From Euwallacea fornicatus (lineage: Eukaryota; Arthropoda; Insecta; Coleoptera; Curculionidae): a stretch of DNA of 64,000 nucleotides. The stretch spans positions 1 through 64,000 of the forward strand of contig NW_027096043.1 of NCBI RefSeq assembly GCF_040115645.1, in the 5' to 3' direction. Below the pieces are notes generated by a model that was not told the DNA's origin, searched no databases, and was given only the letters and a program-made list of their open reading frames with translations. Shown piece by piece: positions 29,291 to 43,100 of the stretch (position 1 is the first letter of the stretch; every line of letters starts with the position of its first letter). The position numbers and the translations under genes were made by a program.

Positions 29291-31289
29291 CTCATATTAA
29301 TCAGGTGGACGAGATCATCAACATGACACAACACATCATGATTGTTTCGTGTTGAGTTTCCAAGATAAATAGTATTTTATGTGCTCAAACACACAAGTTT
29401 TGTGACTTTTCAGGATTTGTAGCTCGATAACTTCGACAAATGAACTCCAAAGTTCTTCAACGATGACTCATATTAATCAGGTGGACGAGAACTTCAACTT
29501 GGCACAACACATCATGATTGTATCTTGTTGAGCTTCAAAGATAAATAGTATTTTACGTGCTCAAACACACAAGTTTTGTGACTTTTCGGAATTTGTAGCT
29601 CGATAACTTCGGCAAATGAACTCCAAAGTTCTTCAACGATGACTCATATTAATTCTGTAGACGAGATCTTCAACATGACACAACACATCATGATTGTTTC
29701 GTGTTGAGTTTCCAAGATAAATAGTATTTTATGTGCTCAAACACACAAGTTTTGTGACTTTTCAGGATTTGTAGCTCGATAACTTCGACAAATGAACTCC
29801 AAAGTTCTTCAACGATGACTCATATTAATCAGGTGGACGAGAACTTCAACTTGGCACAACACATCATGATTGTATCTTGTTGAGCTTCAAAGATAAATAG
29901 TATTTTACGTGCTCAAACACACAAGTTTTGTGACTTTTCGGAATTTGTAGCTCGATAACTTCGGCAAATGAACTCCAAAGTTCTTCAACGATGACTCATA
30001 TTAATTCTGTAGACGAGATCTTCATCATGACACAACACATCATGATTGTTTCGTGTTGAGTTTCCAAGATAAATAGTATTTTATGTGCTCAAACACACAA
30101 CTTAAGAGACTTTTCAGGATTTGTAGCTCGATAACTTCGGCAAATGAACTCCAAAGTTCTTCAACGATGACTCATATTAATTCTGTGGACGAGATCTTCA
30201 ACATAACACAACGCATCATGATTGTTTCGTGTTGAGTTTCCAAGATAAATAGTATTTTATGTGCTCAAACACACAAGTTTTGTGACATTTCAGGTTTGGA
30301 GCTCGATAACTTCGGCAAATGAACTCCAAAGTTCTTCAACGGTGACTCATATTAATCAGGTGGTCGAGATCTTCATCATGACACACCACATCATGATTGT
30401 TTCGTGTTGAGTTTCCAAGATAAATAGTATTTTATGTGCTCAAACACACAAGTTTTGTGACTTTTCGGAATTTGTAGCTCGATAACTTCGGGAAATGAAC
30501 TCCAAAGTTCTTCAACGATGACTCATATTAATTCTGTGGACGAGATCTTCAACATGACACAACACATCAAGATTGTCTCGTTTTGAGTTTCCAAGATAAA
30601 TAGTATTTTATGTGCTCAAACACACAAGTTTTGTGACATTTCAGGTTTGGAGCTCGATAACTTCGGCAAATGAACTCCAAAGTTCTTCAACGGTGACTCA
30701 TATTAATCAGGTGGACGAGATCTTCATCATGACACAACACATCATGATTGTTTCTTGTTGAGTTTCCAAGATAAATAGTATTTTATGTGCTCAAACACAC
30801 AACTTAAGAGACTTTTCAGGATTTGTAGTTCGATAACTTCGGCAAATGAACTCCAAAGTTCTTCAACGATGACTCATATTAATTCTGTGGACGAGATCTT
30901 CAACATAACACAACGCATCATGATTGTTTCGTGTTGAGTTTCCAAGATAAATAGTATTTTATGTGCTCAAACACACAAGTTAAGGGACTTTTCAGGATTT
31001 GTAGATCGATAACTTCGACAAATGAACTCCAAAGTTCTTCAACGATGACTCATATTAATTCTGTGGACGAGATCTTCAACATAACACAACGCATCATGAT
31101 TGTTTCGTGTTGAGTTTCCAAGATAAATAGTATTTTATGTGCTCAAACACACAAGTTTTGTGACTTTTCGGAATTTGTGGCTCGATAACTTCGGGAAATG
31201 AATTCCAAAGTTCTTCAACGATGACTCATATTAATCAGGTGGACGAGATCTTCAACATGACACAACACATCATGATTGTTTCGTGTTGA

Positions 31290-33440
31290 GTTTCCAAGAT
31301 AAATAGTATTTTATGTGCTCAAACACACAAGTTAAGGGACTTTTCAGGATTTGTAGCTCGATAACTTCGACAAATGAACTCCAAAGTTCTTCAACGATGA
31401 CACATATTAATTCTGTGGACGAGATCTTCAACATGACACAACACATCATGATTGTCTCGTTTTGAGTTTCCAAGATAAATAGTATTTTATGTGCTCAAAC
31501 ACACAAGTTTTGTGACATTTCAGGTTTGGAGCTCGATAACTTCGGCAAATGAACTCCAAAGTTCTTCAACGATGACTCATATTAATTCTGTGGACGAGAT
31601 CTTCATCATGACACAACACATCATGATTGTTTCGTGTTGAGTTTCCAAGATAAATAGTATTTTATGTGCTCAAACACACAACTTAAGAGACTTTTCAGGA
31701 TTTGTAGCTCGATAACTTCGGCAAATGAACTCCAAAGTTCTTCAACGATGACTCATATTAATTCTGTGGACGAGATCTTCAACATGACACAACACATCAT
31801 GATTGTATCTTGTTAAGTTTCCAAGATAAATAGTATTTTATGTGCTCAAACACACAAGTTAAGGGACTTTTCAGGTTTTGTAGCTCGATAACTTCGGCAA
31901 ATTAACTCCAAAGTTCTTCAACGATGACTCATATTAATCAGATGGACGAGACCTTCAACATGACACAACGCATCATGATTGTTTCGTATTGAGTTTCCAA
32001 GATAAATAGTATTTTATGTGCTCAAACACACAAGTTAAGGGACTTTTCAGGATTTGTAGCTCGATACCTTCGGCAAATTAACTCCAAAGTTCTTCAACGA
32101 TGACTCATATTAATCAGATGGACGAGACCTTCAACATGACACAACGCATCATGATTGTTTCGTATTGAGTTTCCAAGATAAATAGTATTTTATGTGCTCA
32201 AACACACAAGTTAAGGGACTTTTCAGGTTTTGTAGCTCGATAACTTCGACAAATGAACTCCAAAGTTCGTCAACGATGACTCATATTCATTCTGTGGACG
32301 AGATCTTCAACATGACACAACACATCATGATTGTCTCGTTTTGAGTTTCCAAGATAAACAGTATTTTATGTGCTCAAACACACAAGTTTTGTGACTTTTC
32401 AGGTTTTGTAGCTCGATAACTTCGGCAAATGAACTCCAAAGTTCTTCAACGATGACTCATATTAATCAGATGGACGAGACCTTCAACATGACACAACACA
32501 TCAAGATTGTTTCGTTTTGAGTTTCCAAGATAAACAGTATTTTATGTGCTCAAACACACAAGTTTTGTGACATTTCAGGTTTGGAGCTCGATAACTTCGG
32601 CAAATGAACTCCAAAGTTCTTCAACGGTGACTCATATTAATCAGTTGGACGAGATCTTCATCATGACACAACACATCATGATTGTTTCGCGTTGAGTTTC
32701 CAAGATAAATAGTATTTTATGTGCTCAAACACACAAGTTAAGAGACTTTTCAGGATTTGTAGCTCGATAACTTCGGCAAATGAACTCCAAAGTTCTTCAA
32801 CGATGACTCATATTAATCAGGTGGACGAGATCTTCAACATGACAAAACACATCATGATTGTTTCGTGTTGAGTTTCCAAGATAAATAGTATTTTATGTGC
32901 TCAAACACACAAGTTAAGAGACTTTTCAGGATTTGTAGCTCGATAACTTCGGCAAATGAACTCCAAAGTTCTTCAACGATGACTCATATTAATCAGGTGG
33001 ACGAGATCATCAACATGACACAACACATCATGATTGTTTCGTGTTGAGTTTCCAAGATAAATAGTATTTTATGTGCTCAAACACACAAGTTTTGTGACTT
33101 TTCAGGATTTGTAGCTCGATAACTTCGACAAATGAACTCCAAAGTTCTTCAACGATGACTCATATTAATCAGGTGGACGAGAACTTCAACTTGGCACAAC
33201 ACATCATGATTGTATCTTGTTGAGCTTCAAAGATAAATAGTATTTTACGTGCTCAAACACACAAGTTTTGTGACTTTTCGGAATTTGTAGCTCGATAACT
33301 TCGGCAAATGAACTCCAAAGTTCTTCAACGATGACTCATATTAATTCTGTAGACGAGATCTTCAACATGACACAACACATCATGATTGTTTCGTGTTGAG
33401 TTTCCAAGATAAATAGTATTTTATGTGCTCAAACACACAA
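31290..33440. repeat. Left copy of a ~2.15-kb block repeated 6,681 bp to the right
   Basis: A run of about 12 monomers recurs at about 37,971 to 40,121. The offset of 6,681 equals 38 x 176 minus 7. Visible single differences include TTTCGCGTT (32,690) against TTTCGTGTT, CGATACCTTCGG against CGATATCTTCGG (38,743), and GGCAAATG against GGCAATTG (38,224). After the match ends, the right copy carries two extra monomers before the same succession resumes at offset 7,033. Confidence 0.85.
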
Positions 33441-36400
33441 GTTAAGGGACTTTTCAGGATTTGTAGCTCGATAACTTCGACAAATGAACTCCAAAGTTCT
33501 TCAACGATGACTCATATTAATTCTGTGGACGAGATCTTCAACATAACACAACGCATCATGATTGTTTCGTGTTGAGTTTCCAAGATAAATAGTATTTTAT
33601 GTGCTCAAACACACAAGTTTTGTGACTTTTCGGAATTTGTGGCTCGATAACTTCGGGAAATGAATTCCAAAGTTCTTCAACGATGACTCATATTAATCAG
33701 GTGGACGAGATCTTCAACATGACACAACACATCATGATTGTTTCGTGTTGAGTTTCCAAGATAAATAGTATTTTATGTGCTCAAACACACAAGTTAAGGG
33801 ACTTTTCAGGATTTGTAGCTCGATAACTTCGACAAATGAACTCCAAAGTTCTTCAACGATGACTCATATTAATTCTGTGGACGAGATCTTCAACATGACA
33901 CAACACATCGTGATTGCTTCGTGTTGAGTTTCCAAGATAAATAGTATTTTATGTGCTCAAACACACAAGTTTTGTGACTTTTCGGAATTTGTAGCTCGAT
34001 AACTTCGGGAAATGAACTCCAAAGTTCGTCAACGATGACTCATATTAATTCTGTGGACGAGATCTTCAACATGACACAACACATCATGATTGTCTCGTTT
34101 TGAGTTTCCAAGATAAATAGTATTTTATGTGTTCAAACACACAAGTTTTGTGACTTTTCGGAATTTGTAGCTCGATAACTTCGGGAAATGAACTCCAAAG
34201 TTCTTCAACGATGACTCATATTAATTCTGTGGACGAGATCTTCAACATGACACAACACATCGTGATTGCTTCGTGTTGAGTTTCCAAGATAAATAGTATT
34301 TTATGTGCTCAAACACACAAGTTTTGTGACTTTTCGGAATTTGTAGCTCGATAACTTCGGGAAATGAACTCCAAAGTTCGTCAACGATGACTCATATTAA
34401 TTCTGTAGACGAGATCTTCAACATGACACAACACATCATGATTGTTTCGTGTTGAGTTTCCAAGATAAATAGTATTTTATGTGCTCAAACACACAAGTTA
34501 AGGGACTTTTCAGGATTTGTAGCTCGATAACTTCGACAAATGAACTCCAAAGTTCTTCAACGATGACTCATATTAATCAGGTGGTCGAGATCTTCATCAT
34601 GACACACCACATCATGATTGTTTCGTGTTGAGTTTCCAAGATAAATAGTATTTTATGTGCTCAAACACACAAGTTTTGTGACTTTTCGGAATTTGTAGCT
34701 CGATAACTTCGGGAAATGAACTCCAAAGTTCTTCAACGATGACTCATATTAATTCTGTGGACGAGATCTTCAACATGACACAACACATCAAGATTGTCTC
34801 GTTTTGAGTTTCCAAGATAAATAGTATTTTATGTGCTCAAACACACAAGTTTTGTGACATTTCAGGTTTGGAGCTCGATAACTTCGGCAAATGAACTCCA
34901 AAGTTCTTCAACGGTGACTCATATTAATCAGGTGGACGAGATCTTCATCATGACACAACACATCATGATTGTTTCGTGTTGAGTTTCCAAGATAAATAGT
35001 ATTTTATGTGCTCAAACACACAACTTAAGAGACTTTTCAGGATTTGTAGCTCGATAACTTCGGCAAATGAACTCCAAAGTTCTTCAACGATGACTCATAT
35101 TAATTCTGTGGACGAGATCTTCAACATAACACAACGCATCATGATTGTTTCGTGTTGAGTTTCCAAGATAAATAGTATTTTATGTGCTCAAACACACAAG
35201 TTTTGTGACATTTCAGGTTTGGAGCTCGATAACTTCGGCAAATGAACTCCAAAGTTCTTCAACGGTGACTCATATTAATCAGGTGGTCGAGATCTTCATC
35301 ATGACACACCACATCATGATTGTTTCGTGTTGAGTTTCCAAGATAAATAGTATTTTATGTGCTCAAACACACAAGTTTTGTGACTTTTCGGAATTTGTAG
35401 CTCGATAACTTCGGGAAATGAACTCCAAAGTTCTTCAACGATGACTCATATTAATTCTGTGGACGAGATCTTCAACATGACACAACACATCAAGATTGTC
35501 TCGTTTTGAGTTTCCAAGATAAATAGTATTTTATGTGCTCAAACACACAAGTTTTGTGACATTTCAGGTTTGGAGCTCGATAACTTCGGCAAATGAACTC
35601 CAAAGTTCTTCAACGGTGACTCATATTAATCAGGTGGACGAGATCTTCATCATGACACAACACATCATGATTGTTTCGTGTTGAGTTTCCAAGATAAATA
35701 GTATTTTATGTGCTCAAACACACAAGTTAAGGGACTTTTCAGGATTTGTAGCTCGATAACTTCGACAAATGAACTCCAAAGTTCTTCAACGATGACTCAT
35801 ATTAATTCTGTGGACGAGATCTTCAACATGACACAACACATCGTGATTGCTTCGTGTTGAGTTTCCAAGATAAATAGTATTTTATGTGCTCAAACACACA
35901 AGTTTTGTGACTTTTCGGAATTTGTAGCTCGATAACTTCGGGAAATGAACTCCAAAGTTCGTCAACGATGACTCATATTAATTCTGTAGACGAGATCTTC
36001 AACATGACACAACACATCATGATTGTCTCGTTTTGAGTTTCCAAGATAAATAGTATTTTATGTGCTCAAACACACAAGTTAAGGGACTTTTCAGGTTTTG
36101 TAGCTCGATAACTTCGACAAATGAACTCCAAAGTTCATCAACGATGACTCATATTCATTCTGTGGACGAGATCTTCAACTTGGCACAACACATCATGATT
36201 GTATCTTGTTCAGCTTCCAAGATAAATAGTATTTTATGTGCTCAAACACACAAGTTAAGAGACTTTTCAGGATTTGTAGCTCGATAACTTCGGCAAATGA
36301 ACTCCAAAGTTCTTCAACGATGACTCATATTAATTCTGTGGACGAGATCTTCAACATGACACAACACATCGTGATTGCTTCGTGTTGAGTTTCCAAGATA

Positions 36401-37970
36401 AATAGTATTTTATGTGCTCAAACACACAAGTTTTGTGACTTTTCGGAATTTGTAGCTCGATAACTTCGGGAAATGAACTCCAAAGTTCGTCAACGATGAC
36501 TCATATTAATTCTGTGGACGAGATCTTCAACATGACACAACACATCATGATTGTCTCGTTTTGAGTTTCCAAGATAAATAGTATTTTATGTGTTCAAACA
36601 CACAAGTTTTGTGACTTTTCGGAATTTGTAGCTCGATAACTTCGGGAAATGAACTCCAAAGTTCTTCAACGATGACTCATATTAATTCTGTGGACGAGAT
36701 CTTCAACATGACACAACACATCGTGATTGCTTCGTGTTGAGTTTCCAAGATAAATAGTATTTTATGTGCTCAAACACACAAGTTTTGTGACTTTTCGGAA
36801 TTTGTAGCTCGATAACTTCGGGAAATGAACTCCAAAGTTCGTCAACGATGACTCATATTAATTCTGTAGACGAGATCTTCAACATGACACAACACATCAT
36901 GATTGTTTCGTGTTGAGTTTCCAAGATAAATAGTATTTTATGTGCTCAAACACACAAGTTAAGGGACTTTTCAGGATTTGTAGCTCGATAACTTCGACAA
37001 ATGAACTCCAAAGTTCTTCAACGATGACTCATATTAATCAGGTGGTCGAGATCTTCATCATGACACACCACATCATGATTGTTTCGTGTTGAGTTTCCAA
37101 GATAAATAGTATTTTATGTGCTCAAACACACAAGTTTTGTGACTTTTCGGAATTTGTAGCTCGATAACTTCGGGAAATGAACTCCAAAGTTCTTCAACGA
37201 TGACTCATATTAATTCTGTGGACGAGATCTTCAACATGACACAACACATCAAGATTGTCTCGTTTTGAGTTTCCAAGATAAATAGTATTTTATGTGCTCA
37301 AACACACAAGTTTTGTGACATTTCAGGTTTGGAGCTCGATAACTTCGGCAAATGAACTCCAAAGTTCTTCAACGGTGACTCATATTAATCAGGTGGACGA
37401 GATCTTCATCATGACACAACACATCATGATTGTTTCGTGTTGAGTTTCCAAGATAAATAGTATTTTATGTGCTCAAACACACAACTTAAGAGACTTTTCA
37501 GGATTTGTAGCTCGATAACTTCGGCAAATGAACTCCAAAGTTCTTCAACGATGACTCATATTAATTCTGTGGACGAGATCTTCAACATAACACAACGCAT
37601 CATGATTGTTTCGTGTTGAGTTTCCAAGATAAATAGTATTTTATGTGCTCAAACACACAAGTTTTGTGACATTTCAGGTTTGGAGCTCGATAACTTCGGC
37701 AAATGAACTCCAAAGTTCTTCAACGGTGACTCATATTAATCAGGTGGTCGAGATCTTCATCATGACACACCACATCATGATTGTTTCGTGTTGAGTTTCC
37801 AAGATAAATAGTATTTTATGTGCTCAAACACACAAGTTTTGTGACTTTTCGGAATTTGTAGCTCGATAACTTCGGGAAATGAACTCCAAAGTTCTTCAAC
37901 GATGACTCATATTAATTCTGTGGACGAGATCTTCAACATGACACAACACATCAAGATTGTCTCGTTTTGA

Positions 37971-40121
37971 GTTTCCAAGATAAATAGTATTTTATGTGCT
38001 CAAACACACAAGTTAAGGGACTTTTCAGGATTTGTAGCTCGATAACTTCGACAAATGAACTCCAAAGTTCTTCAACGATGACACATATTAATTCTGTGGA
38101 CGAGATCTTCAACATGACACAACACATCATGATTGTCTCGTTTTGAGTTTCCAAGATAAATAGTATTTTATGTGCTCAAACACACAAGTTTTGTGACATT
38201 TCAGGTTTGGAGCTCGATAACTTCGGCAATTGAACTCCAAAGTTCTTCAACGATGACTCATATTAATTCTGTGGACGAGATCTTCATCATGACACAACAC
38301 ATCATGATTGTTTCGTGTTGAGTTTCCAAGATAAATAGTATTTTATGTGCTCAAACACACAACTTAAGAGACTTTTCAGGATTTGTAGCTCGATAACTTC
38401 GGCAAATGAACTCCAAAGTTCTTCAACGATGACTCATATTAATTCTGTGGACGAGATCTTCAACATGACACAACACATCATGATTGTATCTTGTTAAGTT
38501 TCCAAGATAAATAGTATTTTATGTGCTCAAACACACAAGTTAAGGGACTTTTCAGGTTTTGTAGCTCGATAACTTCGGCAAATTAACTCCAAAGTTCTTC
38601 AACGATGACTCATATTAATCAGATGGACGAGACCTTCAACATGACACAACGCATCATGATTGTTTCGTATTGAGTTTCCAAGATAAATAGTATTTTATGT
38701 GCTCAAACACACAAGTTAAGGGACTTTTCAGGATTTGTAGCTCGATATCTTCGGCAAATTAACTCCAAAGTTCTTCAACGATGACTCATATTAATCAGAT
38801 GGACGAGACCTTCAACATGACACAACGCATCATGATTGTTTCGTATTGAGTTTCCAAGATAAATAGTATTTTATGTGCTCAAACACACAAGTTAAGGGAC
38901 TTTTCAGGTTTTGTAGCTCGATAACTTCGACAAATGAACTCCAAAGTTCGTCAACGATGACTCATATTCATTCTGTGGACGAGATCTTCAACATGACACA
39001 ACACATCATGATTGTCTCGTTTTGAGTTTCCAAGATAAACAGTATTTTATGTGCTCAAACACACAAGTTTTGTGACTTTTCAGGTTTTGTAGCTCGATAA
39101 CTTCGGCAAATGAATTCCAAAGTTCTTCAACGATGACTCATATTAATCAGATGGACGAGACCTTCAACATGACACAACACATCAAGATTGTTTCGTTTTG
39201 AGTTTCCAAGATAAACAGTATTTTATGTGCTCAAACACACAAGTTTTGTGACATTTCAGGTTTGGAGCTCGATAACTTCGGCAAATGAACTCCAAAGTTC
39301 TTCAACGGTGACTCATATTAATCAGTTGGACGAGATCTTCATCATGACACAACACATCATGATTGTTTCGTGTTGAGTTTCCAAGATAAATAGTATTTTA
39401 TGTGCTCAAACACACAAGTTAAGAGACTTTTCAGGATTTGTAGCTCGATAACTTCGGCAAATGAACTCCAAAGTTCTTCAACGATGACTCATATTAATCA
39501 GGTGGACGAGATCTTCAACATGACAAAACACATCATGATTGTTTCGTGTTGAGTTTCCAAGATAAATAGTATTTTATGTGCTCAAACACACAAGTTAAGA
39601 GACTTTTCAGGATTTGTAGCTCGATAACTTCGGCAAATGAACTCCAAAGTTCTTCAACGATGACTCATATTAATCAGGTGGACGAGATCATCAACATGAC
39701 ACAACACATCATGATTGTTTCGTGTTGAGTTTCCAAGATAAATAGTATTTTATGTGCTCAAACACACAAGTTTTGTGACTTTTCAGGATTTGTAGCTCGA
39801 TAACTTCGACAAATGAACTCCAAAGTTCTTCAACGATGACTCATATTAATCAGGTGGACGAGAACTTCAACTTGGCACAACACATCATGATTGTATCTTG
39901 TTGAGCTTCAAAGATAAATAGTATTTTACGTGCTCAAACACACAAGTTTTGTGACTTTTCGGAATTTGTAGCTCGATAACTTCGGCAAATGAACTCCAAA
40001 GTTCTTCAACGATGACTCATATTAATTCTGTAGACGAGATCTTCAACATGACACAACACATCATGATTGTTTCGTGTTGAGTTTCCAAGATAAATAGTAT
40101 TTTATGTGCTCAAACACACAA
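37971..40121. repeat. Right copy of the 6,681-bp offset block
   Basis: See the left copy at 31,290 to 33,440; the same marker order is present with scattered point differences. This copy leads directly into the 10-monomer higher-order units that begin at 39,579, so those units were probably seeded from this block. Confidence 0.82.
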
Positions 40122-43100
40122 GTTTTGTGACTTTTCAGGATTTGTAGCTCGATAACTTCGACAAATGAACTCCAAAGTTCTTCAACGATGACTCATATTA
40201 ATCAGGTGGACGAGAACTTCAACTTGGCACAACACATCATGATTGTATCTTGTTGAGCTTCAAAGATAAATAGTATTTTACGTGCTCAAACACACAAGTT
40301 TTGTGACTTTTCGGAATTTGTAGCTCGATAACTTCGGCAAATGAACTCCAAAGTTCTTCAACGATGACTCATATTAATTCTGTAGACGAGATCTTCAACA
40401 TGACACAACACATCATGATTGTTTCGTGTTGAGTTTCCAAGATAAATAGTATTTTATGTGCTCAAACACACAAGTTAAGGGACTTTTCAGGATTTGTAGC
40501 TCGATAACTTCGACAAATGAACTCCAAAGTTCTTCAACGATGACTCATATTAATTCTGTGGACGAGATCTTCAACATAACACAACGCATCATGATTGTTT
40601 CGTGTTGAGTTTCCAAGATAAATAGTATTTTATGTGCTCAAACACACAAGTTTTGTGACTTTTCGGAATTTGTGGCTCGATAACTTCGGGAAATGAATTC
40701 CAAAGTTCTTCAACGATGACTCATATTAATCAGGTGGACGAGATCTTCAACATGACACAACACATCATGATTGTTTTGTGTTGAGTTTCCAAGATAAATA
40801 GTATTTTATGTGCTCAAACACACAAGTTAAGGGACTTTTCAGGATTTGTAGCTCGATAACTTCGACAAATGAACTCCAAAGTTCTTCAACGATGACTCAT
40901 ATTAATTCTGTGGACGAGATCTTCAACATGACACAACACATCGTGATTGCTTCGTGTTGAGTTTCCAAGATAAATAGTATTTTATGTGCTCAAACACACA
41001 AGTTTTGTGACTTTTCGGAATTTGTAGCTCGATAACTTCGGGAAATGAACTCCAAAGTTCGTCAACGATGACTCATATTAATTCTGTGGACGAGATCTTC
41101 AACATGACACAACACATCATGATTGTCTCGTTTTGAGTTTCCAAGATAAATAGTATTTTATGTGTTCAAACACACAAGTTTTGTGACTTTTCGGAATTTG
41201 TAGCTCGATAACTTCGGGAAATGAACTCCAAAGTTCGCCAACGATGACTCATATTAATTCTGTGGACGAGATCTTCAACATGACACAACACATCATGATT
41301 GTCTCGTTTTGAGTTTCCAAGATAAATAGTATTTTATGTGCTCAAACACACAAGTTAAGAGACTTTTCAGGATTTGTAGCTCGATAACTTCGGCAAATGA
41401 ACTCCAAAGTTCTTCAACGATGACTCATATTAATCAGGTGGACGAGATCATCAACATGACACAACACATCATGATTGTTTCGTGTTGAGTTTCCAAGATA
41501 AATAGTATTTTATGTGCTCAAACACACAAGTTTTGTGACTTTTCAGGATTTGTAGCTCGATAACTTCGACAAATGAACTCCAAAGTTCTTCAACGATGAC
41601 TCATATTAATCAGGTGGACGAGAACTTCAACTTGGCACAACACATCATGATTGTATCTTGTTGAGCTTCAAAGATAAATAGTATTTTACGTGCTCAAACA
41701 CACAAGTTTTGTGACTTTTCGGAATTTGTAGCTCGATAACTTCGGCAAATGAACTCCAAAGTTCTTCAACGATGACTCATATTAATTCTGTAGACGAGAT
41801 CTTCAACATGACACAACACATCATGATTGTTTCGTGTTGAGTTTCCAAGATAAATAGTATTTTATGTGCTCAAACACACAAGTTTTGTGACTTTTCAGGA
41901 TTTGTAGCTCGATAACTTCGACAAATGAACTCCAAAGTTCTTCAACGATGACTCATATTAATCAGGTGGACGAGAACTTCAACTTGGCACAACACATCAT
42001 GATTGTATCTTGTTGAGCTTCAAAGATAAATAGTATTTTACGTGCTCAAACACACAAGTTTTGTGACTTTTCGGAATTTGTAGCTCGATAACTTCGGCAA
42101 ATGAACTCCAAAGTTCTTCAACGATGACTCATATTAATTCTGTAGACGAGATCTTCAACATGACACAACACATCATGATTGTTTCGTGTTGAGTTTCCAA
42201 GATAAATAGTATTTTATGTGCTCAAACACACAAGTTAAGGGACTTTTCAGGATTTGTAGCTCGATAACTTCGACAAATGAACTCCAAAGTTCTTCAACGA
42301 TGACTCATATTAATTCTGTGGACGAGATCTTCAACATAACACAACGCATCATGATTGTTTCGTGTTGAGTTTCCAAGATAAATAGTATTTTATGTGCTCA
42401 AACACACAAGTTTTGTGACTTTTCGGAATTTGTGGCTCGATAACTTCGGGAAATGAATTCCAAAGTTCTTCAACGATGACTCATATTAATCAGGTGGACG
42501 AGATCTTCAACATGACACAACACATCATGATTGTTTTGTGTTGAGTTTCCAAGATAAATAGTATTTTATGTGCTCAAACACACAAGTTAAGGGACTTTTC
42601 AGGATTTGTAGCTCGATAACTTCGACAAATGAACTCCAAAGTTCTTCAACGATGACTCATATTAATTCTGTGGACGAGATCTTCAACATGACACAACACA
42701 TCGTGATTGCTTCGTGTTGAGTTTCCAAGATAAATAGTATTTTATGTGCTCAAACACACAAGTTTTGTGACTTTTCGGAATTTGTAGCTCGATAACTTCG
42801 GGAAATGAACTCCAAAGTTCGTCAACGATGACTCATATTAATTCTGTGGACGAGATCTTCAACATGACACAACACATCATGATTGTCTCGTTTTGAGTTT
42901 CCAAGATAAATAGTATTTTATGTGTTCAAACACACAAGTTTTGTGACTTTTCGGAATTTGTAGCTCGATAACTTCGGGAAATGAACTCCAAAGTTCGCCA
43001 ACGATGACTCATATTAATTCTGTGGACGAGATCTTCAACATGACACAACACATCATGATTGTCTCGTTTTGAGTTTCCAAGATAAATAGTATTTTATGTG

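Larger units (their letters stand above)
25421..39578. repeat. Satellite sub-domain 3: GTTTGGAG (175 bp), ATCAGGTGG and ATAACACAACGC monomers
   Basis: Here the 175-bp subtype GACATTTCAGGTTTGGAGC becomes common; I count 16 copies between 26,075 and 39,265. New markers are ATCAGGTGG, CATAACACAACGCATC, CTTCATCATGACACACC, ACACATCAAGATTG, ACACATCGTGATTGC, CACAACTTAAGAGAC and GTAGATCGATAAC. Marker order shows block duplications at offsets 3,516 and 6,681. Boundaries are approximate. Confidence 0.78.

Noticed and set aside
27754..38154. Three minus-strand 67-codon open frames (27,754, 31,270, 37,951)
   Set aside because: They are the same satellite stretch in duplicated blocks, opened by the ATGACACAT variant and neighbours. 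They are by-products of block duplication, not genes.
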